This document shows, piece after piece, positions 1-12,800 of a stretch of DNA of 64,000 nucleotides (position 1 is its first letter; each line of letters starts with the position of its first letter). Source of the stretch: Serinus canaria (taxonomy: Eukaryota; Chordata; Aves; Passeriformes; Fringillidae); the NCBI RefSeq assembly GCF_022539315.1, contig NC_066314.1:44577180-44641179 (forward strand). The letters are read 5' to 3'. The notes under the pieces were generated by a model. It did not search any database. It was not told the origin of the DNA and saw nothing but the letters and a program-made list of their open reading frames with translations. Both the position numbers and the translations under genes were made by a program.

Positions 1-2088
1 ATACTAGCCATGTTGAAAGTGGGATAATCAGTAATCTTTTCATGCCTGAAAGAATGGCATTCTCAACAAAATTACTGAGGACATCTTTAATTCTGAAATT
101 AATTTAGGAAAAACAGTAGCCCACGTTGGTAAGGCTTCTTACATTCACAGGTATTTTTTTAGTCTCCTTACTGTCACTTCCTGAAAAAAATGTTGCTAAA
201 TTGACAGATTCAGTTATATTTTTAATCAAGCAGGAATAAGTACTTCAAAATTCTTTTATTAGTTTAGTGCAAAAGATAACATACCTAAATTTGCAATATG
301 CTAGATCATGTCCTTGTTTCAGACATAATATGGAGGGACGTATTAGAGTGTACATGAACACTCAGCTTGGTGTTAAAATAAAGTTAAATAAGTGTTTGTG
401 GGAATGTGTTCATTTACTTTCACATCTTGGAAGCTCCACTGATACAGAGTTATTTTTTAGTAGAACCAACAGTTTTTCAGTCTACATGAATTGGGCTTCT
501 CCTGATACTCCAGCATTCAGGTTGGTCTCTACATGTGGAGATGAGTAACCCAGACGGGTCCATAGTTTACCAAGTATCAGAGGTCTGAGAAATACCTCAT
601 GGAATAAGCAAGTTTTAGCTTCTCCAAGCAATGTCACTGTTGTTATATCTATATATATATTTTTTTTTTATAGTAGTTGTTCGAAAAATATGCAATAAAT
701 ATCCCCCATAATATTTCAGGCAGAAATAGATAGGAATGGGATAATTTTGAATGCAAGTGGGATATTAAGGTGGTGGCGATGGGAATTTTCTTTCAGTGAA
801 CAAGTTTTTATTTCCAAAAATCTTTCTAATTTACAAACCTGAATTCTGGGTAGCAGCAGTTCTGCTGACAGGTTTTTCTACCACACTGATGGTTTTCAGC
901 TCAAAAGTATTGATAATTAATTTTAAGGAGAAAATATTTTTCTTATTTATTTATTTGAATTTTATTCAGCACAGTATATAGTACATAAAAAGATCTATGT
1001 TGTGATATCCAAATGCTTACATTTCGTTTCTTGGAGTGTCTGTGGGGACAACCATGAAGCTAAAGGTGTTGTTTTCCATTTGGAATATAGCTATGTCTTC
1101 TTTATGTTTTACTTACCTGGTCAAAGCCAGGCATTATAGATTACTGGAGGCCTCAACACCTCAGAACGATATTCTGGCTTTTATTGTTACTGGGGAATAT
1201 TGAAATCTTCTTTGCAAACTAATCCATTCCTTAAAGTAGTTTATTAAAAACAAACAAACAAACCACAAGTGTCTTTCAAATCAAACATACAACATTATGT
1301 CTTGTAGGGGGAAACAACAGATGTCCTGATGTTTTCTTGGTTTAATGTCTTTATAGCTTTCCTTTCTATTCTGTCTTTCCTGATTTTCATAAATAGGGAG
1401 CACAATAATAGTATGCTAGGGATAGGTATATGAAAAATGGTTTTTCAGCTTTGCTTTTTCCTCAGTTAGAAAATACCTAGTTTAACAAATCTTTTTGAGA
1501 AGAAAATACTGTAGATTGTATTAAAGTAACTCCTGTCCGTGCGTCAGTAGTGTTAAAATAGGAGCTTGCCTTGTGCATATCAAAGGGATTGTGTGAATGT
1601 CATTAATACACTGTTGTTCAGTGCTATTTATATTTTCATCATTAGTCCATAAAGTCTTAATAATTAACTCCCTAATTTCCCAGAAAAAGCATGGTAATTT
1701 GTTGAACTGGTTGAAGGAAGGGAAAAAAAAATCTGACCAATCTGGTATTGTAAGTTAATAGTAAAGAACAAAGCATAGTCATAATTAGTCGAGAAAAGGA
1801 CTTTCCCTGTTCATTCCAGTTCATAATAAAAAGTGCCTCAACAAAGTGACTTAGAAAATAATACATTCAGACTGAGCAGAATTACTGCCTAGCAGATTCT
1901 ATTTATCTGTAGCTTAAAAAGCAGCTGCGTTTTTGTAAAAAGCAATGAATGTGGCAGTCCTACTTAAAGGTAGAAGAAAAAGAACACCCCTTGTTTTGTA
2001 ATAAGGGGATTTTCAATTTAAAAGAGAGAGAGAGCCTGTTGTGTGAAGTATGGTTATTACATTCACTGTGTTCTATCTCACCCACCAG
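1..2088. other. Non-coding flank left of the dynein relic
   Basis: AT-rich unique sequence with no recognised repeat and no coding signal. A short TA/T-rich tract lies near 648-670. I looked here for the dynein exon that should precede the one at 2,089, which would end in the first two bases of a Trp codon, and found no convincing match. A strong minus-strand donor-like site near 1,113-1,120 has no convincing exon attached. Confidence 0.6.
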
Positions 2089-2248
2089 GAGGCTAATAAC
2101 GAGGGAGTCAGTGAAGGAGACCAATGCCACAAGGGTTATCTCACAGCCCCAGATGCTGGATAAGTTGAAGGAGGCAGAATCGCTTTTGGATGACATTCAG
2201 GAAGGCCTTGAATGATTATCTGGTGGAGAAAAGACTATTCTTTTCAAG
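2089..2248 (+). pseudogene. Axonemal dynein heavy chain linker-region exon, frameshifted (exon A of a DNAH relic)
   Basis: The family encodes the motor subunit of ciliary and flagellar dynein arms; this part belongs to the N-terminal linker. The acceptor is CCCACCAG before 2,089. The first base would complete a TG|G Trp codon, as expected for the W-(R/K)-x-I-M position of the family. Frame AGG at 2,090 reads RLITRESVKETNA, then QPQMLDKLKEAESLLDDIQ and EGL. It then hits a stop (GAATGA, about 2,213) because of one extra T near 2,208-2,209. Dropping one base from the reading, the frame continues NDYLVEKRLFFSR up to the donor AAG|GTAAAC at 2,249. The pattern GLN-YLE-KRLFF-RF is a dynein signature. 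The paralogue is uncertain; from memory it looks most like the single-headed inner-arm group (DNAH3/7/12). Introns are kept, so this is not a retrocopy. Confidence 0.88.
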
Positions 2249-2340
2249 GTAAACAGTCCATTTCATCTGTCTGCTGTTGGTGTTGGTGTAAAATATGTTT
2301 ATATAAATACTTCTAAAGTTCATTTTTTATCATTTTTCAG

Positions 2341-2567
2341 GGTTTTTTTCCCTAGATGCTGCAATGATCTATTAGGAATCCTTTTTGAGACAAAGGATCC
2401 ACTCCACCTCCAACCTAAGGAAATGCTTTGAAAGAATTGACAAGCTCACTTTTAATCACAAGAGAGAAATTACCCACATGGAGTCAGCAGAAAATGAAAA
2501 AGTAGAGCTCGTGCTGCGAATAATTCCAGCAAGTGCCAAGGGGCTAGTTGAGAAATGGCTTCATGAG
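2341..2567 (+). pseudogene. Axonemal dynein heavy chain linker-region exon, frameshifted (exon B of a DNAH relic)
   Basis: This is the next exon of the same relic, after a 92-bp intron ending CATTTTTCAG. The split Arg codon AG|G joins correctly across the intron. The frame entering from exon A reads a degraded RFFFLSNDELL counterpart, then LLGILFETKDPLHLQP. It is broken near 2,413-2,418, where about five bases (the expected His-Leu codons) appear to be missing. In the shifted frame it continues LRKCFERIDKLTF, EITHMESAENEKVELVL and PASAKGLVEKWLHE up to a donor GAG|GTGAAT at 2,568. ETKDP, KCFE-I-KL-F and VEKWL are strongly dynein-like. Two independent indels across two exons argue for decay rather than a single assembly error. 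No following exon (expected W-PGQ-V motif) was found downstream, so the copy seems partial. Confidence 0.9.
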
Positions 2568-5500
2568 GTGAATATCTTTAGCTCTTACTTAGGGTTTGGG
2601 TACTGTATGATCATTTTCTCTTTTAGGAGCAATGAATATTATAAGTGTATACTAAATAGCTCTCTGAATATTTGTCAAGCTGTTGACAGATTTCAGCCTT
2701 ATTGTTGTCATTTATTGCGACTAATTTAGCATCTGCAAACATGCAGAAATTAATTCTAATAAAAGGCTCTCTTGAACCAGGCTGTCAGCAGAAGTCGGTC
2801 TGTGTCTGAAACCATATGTGTGAATATATGTTTGAGTCTACATGTATGTGTTTTTGTGCTTTCATGGTGTAATGTCTGTAGTTCAGGAGGATAATATGTA
2901 AAAAATCGTCAAAGAAATGTGAGATTTTAAATGCTTCCCTCCACCCTGCAGAAAGTGTGTCCCATTGTGTTGGAGGGGTTTAATATCCAATCATTTTAAC
3001 AAAAGGGAAGAGAAATTATGTCACTGATAACATCCTAACCTTTCCCCTTTGGGCCTCTAATCTAAATTCATTGGTTTCAGTACGAAATTAGTTTGGTGAC
3101 CTTTTTTGTTTGCTTTATTTAACCTTCCACTCCCAGTGGAAGGGAATGGGACTTTCCATTCTTTTTTCTTTCTGGGCATTTTTCTTCCATGTGCTTACCT
3201 TTCTCCTGGAGCAGGACCAGCCCCTGGAATTCCACTTCCCCTTTGTTCCCTGTTGCGGGTACTGGTCTCCTCCTCAGGGGCTTGTCCCTGGGTGCTCCCT
3301 AGGCAAGGGTAAGTGACAGGGACCAGCACCCAGCTCCAGCAGGAAAAGTGAGGGGAGGCTATTTGTGTAGCCAGATGACTGGGCAGAGGCTGGGGGGGAA
3401 TCCCTGGGCAGTGAAGCCTGGAGCAGGTGGCAGGTTAAAGGTGCTTGGCCCTATTCCTATGGTGTTCCTACCGGCTGGGTGAGCAAAGCCAGGCTCATAA
3501 GCCCACTTGTGAATCCCCTTTTCCTACACAGTGAAGCAGCAACGTGCCAGCCTTGGATGGAGGCCCTTTAGGGAGTGACTGCCCACGGTTTAAAATGGTC
3601 CATCTGCATCATTATGCAGGATAGGGAATGGAGAAGAGAAGGGGATGATTTAGGCAAGCCCAAACACTTCCCACCCTGCTCTCTGTGTCAAGCCACTAGC
3701 TTGGTTTTGGACTAGTTTGCAGACAAAGCTGTCTTCCATTAAAAAGAAAAAAAAAAAAAAAAGAGGGACAGTGGAAAAGTGGCCATCCTGAGGAGAAACC
3801 CAGATTCTCAAGCCTATGATATAATTTTTAGTTTTTACTTTCTTCCATATATGAAACAAGGTTGAGGGAGGTGAGCAGCTGTGTTTATTTTAATACATCT
3901 ATTTTAACCCTCACCTAAAAACAAATGGGAAGGTTTGGGAGTGCATTAATCTGGATCAGATTAGTGTCTCTTTCTCCCTCAAAAGTGCAACCTGAGATTA
4001 ATGAATATAAACTAGAGTTTCATATGCAGTCTTTAAGTCATTTGCATGTTTTATGCATGATAATTGAATTTATTTATGCACTTCCTTTCATTTAATGATT
4101 TCTCACTCTTTTCTATGCTATCAACATTATATTATGCAAGAAGTTGGATTTGGTAGGCAAGAAAGGATAGCAGTACATAAATCAAACCTGAGTTAATTTT
4201 GAGTTCTAGTGTCAACACTAGATCAGAATTAATATTGGTCCCATGCCAGTGGGTTTAAATGGCTGGGAAGATGTAAAATACTTTTGGTAAAGCACAGATT
4301 TTAGCTTGAGACATTTCTGATGTAGCCTAGTTTGCTTGCAAGTGAACAAGGAAAATTATTTTCAAATGGCAGTTAAATTATTGTATTGACTTTTCAATGA
4401 CCCTAGAGACTTGTGTTTCTACTTGGCCAATTAGTAGTAATAAGAAGATGAATAGTAATTACACTAATAAATAACTGTGTTCAGACCAGGACCTCAGTAT
4501 TATAGTCTGGGTTAGAAAATAAGGATATTTTATAATTTGTCTCATTTGGTCTTTCATCAGGAGAAATATGGACTTTGGAGCTATATAGTAAATTTGTCAT
4601 AGCCAAGAAGGTAAAAGTCCTAGGGAGGAGAGGGTCATATTTGACAGGAGCTCTGTGACAGTAGCTGTTTCAGTGTCATAAGTAGGGAATCTTGTTCTGC
4701 TTCTGCAATTAAGCTCAGATGTCTTAAAGATGTCTTAGTGTTGGAGTGCCATTCTTTTATAATGCATGCCAGGAAGTTACTGAGGAAAATGAGGAAAAAG
4801 ATGCTGGTAGTGGTGCTTTCATAGCGTTTATCTATACCAGTTTCTTTTGTGTCTCTTGTCTTTCCTTATGTCTTGAAAGATGTATGTGGAAGTGATATTT
4901 TTCTGTGGCGTCCTGTCTTTTATCAGTGAATTAAATGGTCGTGTCTTGTGATCGTTTCTTGATTCTCGTAGGTAGGAATGTGTTTGAAGGCTAAAGCTTT
5001 GTTAATTTGTGATGTAACCATTTCAGTGTCTTTCTTGTCATTGAAATGTAGTTTAAAATGTTCAGTAATGTAGCATGAAATCATTGGTTAGTTTTGGAAT
5101 GGTGATGAAATCATGTGAAGAAAATAAGTATTGCATCTGATCAAGATAAATTCACTCTAGTGTTTTATGGCTTTTTATTCCTATGTGATAGTAATAAAGT
5201 CTCATGTAGGGATGGAAGCCATGAAATACATTGTGAAAAATCATCAACTCAGATGGGGCCATCAGGATAGCATGCTGTAGTTGTAGAGTTATGGAGAATG
5301 ATTGGAAGATGGTTTAGCGTGTCATCACTTTGACTTCCATGTTTTTGCATTTTGTTTCTTCATCCTTCACCCATGTAGTTTGATGAGAGGAAATCAGTTT
5401 GTAACGAGATGGTCCATCGTTACATTGGTGTTCAGTATTTAAATTGTTCATACATCTTTCATTTTCTGCCAAAGATAACACTGTATATGAAACACTTAGC

Positions 5501-5959
5501 TAAGAATTTAATATAGCTAATAAACACATGCCAAAATGAATTCAAAGAAATGCCAACGAATTTCTAAATGCTTGGAAATAAGGAAGGAAACAAAGCAAGG
5601 TCTACCCTGTTAGCAACTGGTCCAGAGTCTTTATTTCCATGTTTAAGAGCAAATCTGAGATGTAACCAGGGATTTAAAAAGAATTTTTTCTCTGCTTGCA
5701 TGTCTTTCTGAAAGTGCTTGTACTTTTCCTCTCTGGAACTGGGATGAAGGCTGACAGTGCTGGGCTCAGAAAACAATTTCTGACAAATTCCTTACAGTGC
5801 TTCTGTTCCACATATTGCCTTATACTGCTCTGTCTCCTTTGCTTTTGTATACCAATTTCCTTTGAGAATGTTTTGGGGAATGTTAATTATTCTGATGCAA
5901 CTATTTCCAAGTTTTCTGTTGTAATATTGCTCTGAAGCATATGTTAATAAAACCTTATT
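2568..5959. other. Unique non-coding sequence, with a GC-richer patch
   Basis: No repeat family or gene is recognised. A GC-richer patch spans about 3,140-3,580 with two overlapping open frames and a donor-like GGGTAAGTG at 3,310, but neither frame resembles a protein I know. An A16 run sits at 3,747-3,762 without a recognisable element before it. The remainder is AT-rich. Confidence 0.5.
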
Positions 5960-6096
5960 GATTTTTTGGTACTTTGACTCCTTTATTATTTCTCTTAGGT
6001 ATGATTTTTTTTCTCTCTGCTAAAAATGATTTTTTGGTACTTTGACTCCTTTATTATTTCTCTTAGGTATGATTTTTTTTTCTCTCTGCTAAAAAT
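5960..6096. repeat. Near-perfect tandem duplication, 68 + 69 bp
   Basis: Copy 1 is 5,960-6,027 and copy 2 is 6,028-6,096. Both begin GATTTTTTGGTACTTTGACT and end CTCTCTGCTAAAAAT. The only difference I see is one extra T in the internal T run of copy 2. Such identity in neutral AT-rich DNA implies a recent duplication, or an assembly artefact. Confidence 0.95.
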
Positions 6097-9000
6097 ACTG
6101 ACTCTGTTGTAACTAAGGTCATCTTCTGGTGAAAAGCCCCAGCAATAATTAGGCAGAATGTGTATTTCCATTTTATTATAAATTTTATTTGCTTCTTTAA
6201 ATCAAATAGCATGTGGAGAAATTAACCATTATTAAATTCTCTGATGTTGTGTGGCAATTATTTCAGTCTTACTTGGGCTTAGAAAGGGTGGACACAGGTT
6301 TTCTTCAATTGTGCCACGTGAAAGAAAAGTGTAAAAGCCTATTAAACACATTATCTTCAGACTCCTATTAAAAGAAAAACTATTTTCCTCCTCATGTGTT
6401 AACAAAACTTTTTCCAATAGTATCCAGGGTGTACAGCCAAGAGAATTACCTGTGTTTATTTTTCAACTTTTTATTTGGCTAAGTTAAAAATTGTCTTCGT
6501 CTTTTCAATACCTACTTTGGCTGTAACTTTTCAGAGAACTGAGACAAAGTCCTTTAAACATGGGCCCCTGTACTCTTTTTCTGCATTTCTCCCAATTTAA
6601 TGATGAATTTCAATTAAACTATTCTGTTGGTAAATTTAATTCATCTTTATTGTAAAGTATACTTTGAAAAGTAATCTACAATCCCACCTGTAGAGTATAT
6701 TTTCAGTACTGTATTTTGTTTCCAAATGATTTCAAGAGTCAAAACTTACAGCACTCTGAAATAACACCAGAGGTGAGTTCATCCTTGGAAACAAGGCACT
6801 AGAATGGCCCAAAAGTGCTTCAATAACTCTGCATAACATGTTTGCAGATTTAACTTCTCTGACCACTTCAGAAGCAGCTGCAAAGTGCCCATGAGGGTTC
6901 AGCCCTGGAGTTAATGAGCAATGACCTGTCCTGGAGTGGTCACACCTTAAGGTGTTGGTGGAGGAGAGAGTGTTACTTTGGGATTATATTTTCTTTCTAT
7001 TAGTAGTTCATCTGTAGGTGTTGCAGATAACCTTCTTTAGTCTATTCTTTTCTAAAAAAAATTAGTATTTATACCATAATTATTTTCCTTTCCTTCTGCC
7101 TCCAGGGTGGAGCTGATCTATTTTTTTTTTCCTGAGCAATATGCTTTCTTATATATCCTGAAATATGATATATTCAGATATACTTCTTTGAATTATGCAT
7201 TGTAAGACCTTGACAATCAGGTTTTAAGTGACACCTTGCCATGATAGCAAAGAGTGTATTTTTCTTATCAGTGTCAAATTGAGTAAAAAGTGTATATGTT
7301 TAAAATGTAGTCAGTTGTCAGAAAAAAGCAAGGTCTTGTCACAAAGATGAAATGTTGAAGTTACCTCTTTGTTTAATATATTGTAAATGTCCATATTACG
7401 TGTGTTCTTAATAAATTACCAGCTTTAGTCAAGAGCAAGAAAATGTTCTGCTTATACCTCCAAAATACTGTCTGAGGTAGTGGACATACTAGCTCTCAGG
7501 AGAAGCAGCATCTTGGTAACCTCAGATCCAAGCAGGATTTCCTAAGTCTTTCTTGGAAAATGCAAACAGCTTGAGGGTCACCTGTTCCTAATTAGCCACT
7601 TGAGCAGCTAAATATTTTGAGAAGATTTTTTTTTTCAACTTTGAAGTGAAACGCTTTGGCTTGATCTAAGTTTTCAATAGATTTGGTCAATCCTATGTGT
7701 TGTTTTGAATGAGTTAACTTGGTTACTTTCAGAGCATCAGCAAGTAAGGAAATTTCAAGAATCATTACAGAAAAAAAGTTTGATCCTTATTTGGGACAAA
7801 TAGGTTTTTTATTGCTATTTCACTTATGTTTCTTAATGTTTATGGTAATTTTTCCTACCTCCACAAGAAAATATAATGGGGAGGGTGTCTCCCTGATACT
7901 TCAGTCCTGGAAGCACTCGTGTGTCTGAAAATTGTTAGAGGAGGTATGTAGGGATGCCCTGTTCTGATAAAATCTGGAGACTGACAGTACTCAGAGGTGA
8001 TACAAATTTGGTGCTTCATCTCTGGCCAAAGTTCCTGCATTTTCTGCAGAATTTTCTGTGAGTGCAGGTCTGGTCATGCTGAGGAGCTCCCCACTTATGG
8101 TCCATTTCAGTACATTTCTGTGGGATATTTTTGCTGCCTTCATTGTAGTCTTTTCCCACTGGCAGTAAGACCAGACTAGGAAACAAAATGTAGGGGGACA
8201 GGGAGAGGTAGGTAGGCAGTGGAGATGGGGAGCCAAAGAAAGGATCAGGGGGTTAGTGAAAGCTGCATGACTGGATTCATTCCAGCCCTCCTCTGCAGAG
8301 AAGCTTTTGTGAAACTCACTGTGGCTTCTGAAAGGAAGGTCCCTATTCATCTGGCCACTGAAGGAGATCATACTAATAGGCTCCAGGATCACAAAGACAC
8401 CCACCACCTGCTGTCAGGAGTGCAGCTCAGGCTTTGTTTGCTGTGCTGAATGCTTTTTTTCTTTAAAAACTGCGGTGTAGGTATATATTTGGCAGAGTTT
8501 ATGATTCTTTCATGTCAGCATTTCAAATTTTAAAATATAAAAAAGAAAAACTGTCCATAGTTGGAAAAAAGATGTTGTCCATATAGTTGCAGGTAGACAT
8601 GGGATGCATTTTTTGCCACTGACACAAGGTAGAGCTCATAAGAAATTTCTGGAATGTGCACAAGTGTAGACAACAAAACCATATCTCAAACAATTTGATT
8701 TAAAGCTAAGACATTAGGTTTAATGCCTTTTTATTTTCATTAATAAAATGAATTTTTTTTTAATTGAGGATTATTATTTTGGCAGACAATATTAGTATAC
8801 CCAAGTTTTCTAAAGTAACAATGTATTCATGTGCTCATTGAACTTTTTACCTTAAAACTTTTGCATTTAATTTCACACTAACAAAATGGATCTTTAATTT
8901 TATTTGGCTTGTCAGAAGGAAAAAACAATCTACATTTTTAACAAATCTATCAAATTTTTCCTTTGGGAAAAACAGAAAATAAATTACCTGTAATATAGAA

Positions 9001-9817
9001 AACGTTCAGTGTAGACTGTTTCACATTCCCAAAATTTAATTTATATTAATCCAGGATTCCCAAGATTGTTTAACTTTGTCTTGACATAAATAACCAAATT
9101 TGAAATGTAAACATCATGAAGAATATGTATTTGAAATCACAGAAGTCCTGCTAGTGGTGTCTAAAGTGTGTAATGAGCCTTGTATGTGAAACAACAGACA
9201 GTGCCTCCTTTTTTTTACATGAATGCCTATTTTAAGAAATAAATTTCTTTCTGTTTTGAGATAATAGAAAACTTTTGAAGGATACATTTTGCTAAAAATT
9301 GAATTAAATCAGTGCTTGAAGCACCAAATCTAAACTTCGGAGGTATTGCATGCTTGATCCAAGTAGGAACACAGCTGCAAATAATTTGAAAACTGAACTG
9401 TATTTTTACATCAACAGAGTTAGACAAAAATGCCTTATTAAGTAATTGCTATTGTGACATAAGCTTTGTGCAGTAGCTGAATTACTTGGCAGAGCTAAAA
9501 CGTCAAGCTACCTTGGGAATCTACCACATTCTTTAATTTTCTGATTGATTAAATGGATTGTTTGACATTTTGGCAGAGCTTTGAAATCACAGCATAACAA
9601 AGACGCCTTTCATCGCTCATTATTTGCTCTTTTCAGGCTTAGTGCAGATTCTTTGAAATGAAAGGTTTAAGGTGCTTCTTTCCTGGGTAATTTTTGTTCC
9701 AGTTCACATTTTTTGCTAGGAGTGTCACATTTCCAACTTAAATTCCCTACTGTGTAAATGCAGTTCCTTCTAATGACAGTATAACCTATGGAGATATGTA
9801 ATCTTGAAAAACACTTT
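6097..9817. other. AT-rich unique non-coding sequence
   Basis: No recognised repeat or gene. Small AG...GT intervals with an open frame occur at 6,707-6,772 and 7,905-7,943, but they are too short to support as exons. A 138-codon open frame on the minus strand (7,991-8,407) has no resemblance to a known protein. Confidence 0.5.
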
Positions 9818-9836
9818 TATATATATATATATATAT
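9818..9836. repeat. (TA)9 dinucleotide microsatellite
   Basis: An uninterrupted TA run of 19 bases inside AT-rich sequence; probably polymorphic. No associated element is seen. Confidence 0.9.
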
Positions 9837-12800
9837 CTCACAATGGTGGTACTGAAGAATTCAACACGACCTGTCTGCTATCAGAGAGGCTCTTAACCCT
9901 TCCACCACCAGCATTTTCTGGAGTGTGGGAAGCTGGGCAAAGTGGCGGGTGTTTTTGTTCAGGCTGTGACAATGTTCAGCTTTCTGCTGACCTACGAGCA
10001 AGAAGACAACGTCATGCAGCAACTTTGGGGGACAGTTCAGAGACAGCCAGGTAGGTTGGAGGCCAATTGACATTGTCACCTTGATAGCAGTGAGCAAATG
10101 CACTGCCTTATTGCACTCCATGTCAGTAATGAGCAACACTTAGACAAACTATCTTGCTTTCAACATAACTGCACAGTTCTCTCCACTGAAAAGCAGCTCA
10201 TAAGGGTAGCTAAAGGCTTATAAGCATTTCTGCACCATGCTGATTCTCAACCACAGTTTGGTGGAGCTGGATAGCAAGCACATAGGTGAAGTGAGACCTT
10301 CAGTGTCTTCTACTCATGCATTTTATTGGCAGAAATCCTTGGGCATGCTGAGTGAGGGACTCCTGGCTTGAAGCCTGGCTCTTTTCTAATACCACAAATA
10401 TGGTTAAATCAAATTGCTTTGATAGTTGCCCTCAGAGGGGTCTGTGTGTCCTCCCTCACAGCTGTGGACAGCAGACTGGGGCTACACAATCCTGAGGACA
10501 GAGCTGTAAGAATTCCATTGCCATGGTAAAATTTCTTTTCCAAAAAATTCCTTCAATGAGCTGCATCAGTAATGGAGTTTCTAACATATAGCAATATATT
10601 TACATGGTCTTCTGTGACTGCCAGACATGCTTTTTGAGCTGTGATGGGTTCATGACCAGTTAGGATTGTGCACACTGCTTGCTATTCACAAAACTTCTTG
10701 CTAAGCACGACTTTCTATAATCCATCTCCATCTCTTGTGCTTTTCAAGACAGAGAAATACCTTTGAATATGGAAAAGTGGGGTTATAAACTCATAAAAAT
10801 CAAGGTGCAATTCTTTCCTTTTCCCACACCATGGGAAGAAGAAATGCTAGTCTCCTGTTCAGTCACCAGGCACATACAGATGTGCCTGCAAGGTATGTTC
10901 TGCTTGTGTGTGTCTAAAAACCCACATTTGTTTCCAGTCATTACAGCTGCTTCAGAGGGGATGCTCATACCTGCCATGATTCCCTTCCTGAGAGTGGGAG
11001 CAGGATCCCAGTAATTAGCAATCTTTTTCTGAGGCTGTATCTTGAATTGGAATTTGGTAGTAGCCAAATCTGTCCTGACTTTGACAATTTTTCTAGCTGA
11101 GGGAAAATTAGTGTTTCTGATATTTCTCTACTATAAGGCAGTTTCAAATATAAAGCTGGAAGACACTGTGAAAGTCTATATATTACTTTATTTATCTGAA
11201 ATAGTGATACTTGAAGTCAAGATTGCACAAGGCTTTGTTATAATATGTGGCTTTCAATTGTCAATACCTTGATCAGGCTGAAATTTTTTATACCTGTTGT
11301 TTTCTTCAGCAGATTACCAAAAATATTCAAACCAAAACCCTGGAATCACAAACTACTTAGGGGAAAAAAAGTATCAACATTGCCTTAATAGTTTTGGGTG
11401 AATACAACCTTTCCAACACTATTAATGAGCTATATTACTGCATTAGTTCCTCAATATTATCTATGTTCATATGATAGAATTATAAAACAACATAAAAACT
11501 TATGAAGCGACATAACAAAACCACAGAAGAACAAAAAGATGTCCAGGTTTCTGTTTGGAAGTGTAGGCACATACAAATCTCAAAAGAAGGAAGAAGCAAT
11601 CTTTTACATGCATTTTGGCAAAGTCTCCTGTTACATATAGTAGGTGAGTTAATAGAAGGTCCCACACTGCATACCAAAGCCAGTGGAAAGGACACTTGGG
11701 ACCTAACCATCTTTATGGCTGCAAAGACAGGTAGGGTTTCACCTGAAGTGGAACAATTTTAGTTGGAAAGGGTGAGGAATTTCCACTCCAGGTATCCCAG
11801 CTCACATATCCAATACAAGCTCAAGAGCTTTCAAGTAAAGCCTTAAGCATCCTAATAACTCATCAGCTGGATAAGTATGAACACCACCAGTATCACATCT
11901 GGAATGGGGTGTTTTTCGAAGTCAAAGGATTTAGAGTGCAGCTCTAGAGTACATTTTTGAGTTGTGCAGCTGAGGTTGGGATGTATCAGAAGGAAACATT
12001 TAATATGTGAAGTTTAGGATTTGGTAGGTTCCCAGAGCCAGAAAACAAAGGTGTTTCTGAGCTTGATTCCTGGAAAGTCATATTTGATCAAAAGTGAGAT
12101 TTGTGGGAGGAAAAATGTGATTGTGGAACTTATAAATGGCAAGGGAGTCTGTGTGTAAAACATTACATGTCTCTTCACGTACCATAATGGTTAAGGTTTT
12201 AGACATGTGCTTGAATCATGCCTGAGGTAGCTGCAGAACGGGTGTTTACAGCATTATAGCTGCCCATGTACGTGCTTTTAGTCTGCTGCAAATTAAAGGA
12301 AATATGACTTTGCACCTCAGTCATTTCAATTTGCATTTGCTGAGGGCTGGCAGCAGCTATTGGAGTTGAGCTGATGTGGTGGCTGGATTATGGAGTTGAA
12401 CCTGGGGCCACAGCAGGATACCAAGTGCATGCATGAATCCTGCATCTGCAGCAGGTTATAACAATGATAAAGTCATTACTGACTTGATTTAAAATGAAAG
12501 AAAGCAAAATTCCCAAAGGTTTTACATCTTCCCAAGAATGAGCTCATACGGCAGTTTTATTTAGTGTAAGACAGTTTAAGCCGTGGCTCCAGAGATAAAA
12601 TCATCCCCTTTGGGTCACATATCTGCATCTGGTGTGCCTCAGCTCTAGAAAGAGCAAGACCTTCAGATTTCATTGCCCTTAGAGCAGTGGCATGTGTGTG
12701 ATCAGCCATGCTGCTTAGGAAGACCTTGCTTAAGCACTGGTCTTAGTGTTTTCAGTAATGCCAACTTGTTGTCAATTTTAGTTCTCACTTTGTTATCTTA

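Noticed and set aside
4561..4610. 50-bp AG...GT interval with a very good acceptor (GGTCTTTCATCAG)
   Set aside because: One frame is open, but a 50-bp interval is open by chance most of the time and the donor is only fair.
6707..6772. 66-bp AG...GT interval with GTGAGT donor
   Set aside because: Frame open over 22 codons, but the acceptor is poor in pyrimidines and the length gives little power.
7905..7943. 39-bp AG...GT interval (frame LEALVCLKIVRG)
   Set aside because: Too short to separate from chance without RNA evidence.
7991..8407. 138-codon minus-strand frame
   Set aside because: No recognisable motif, no splice or promoter context, and composition like random sequence.
9861..10139. 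92-codon minus-strand frame that first looked like a retrocopy
   Set aside because: I could not match it to any family, and there is no poly(A) tail or target duplication.
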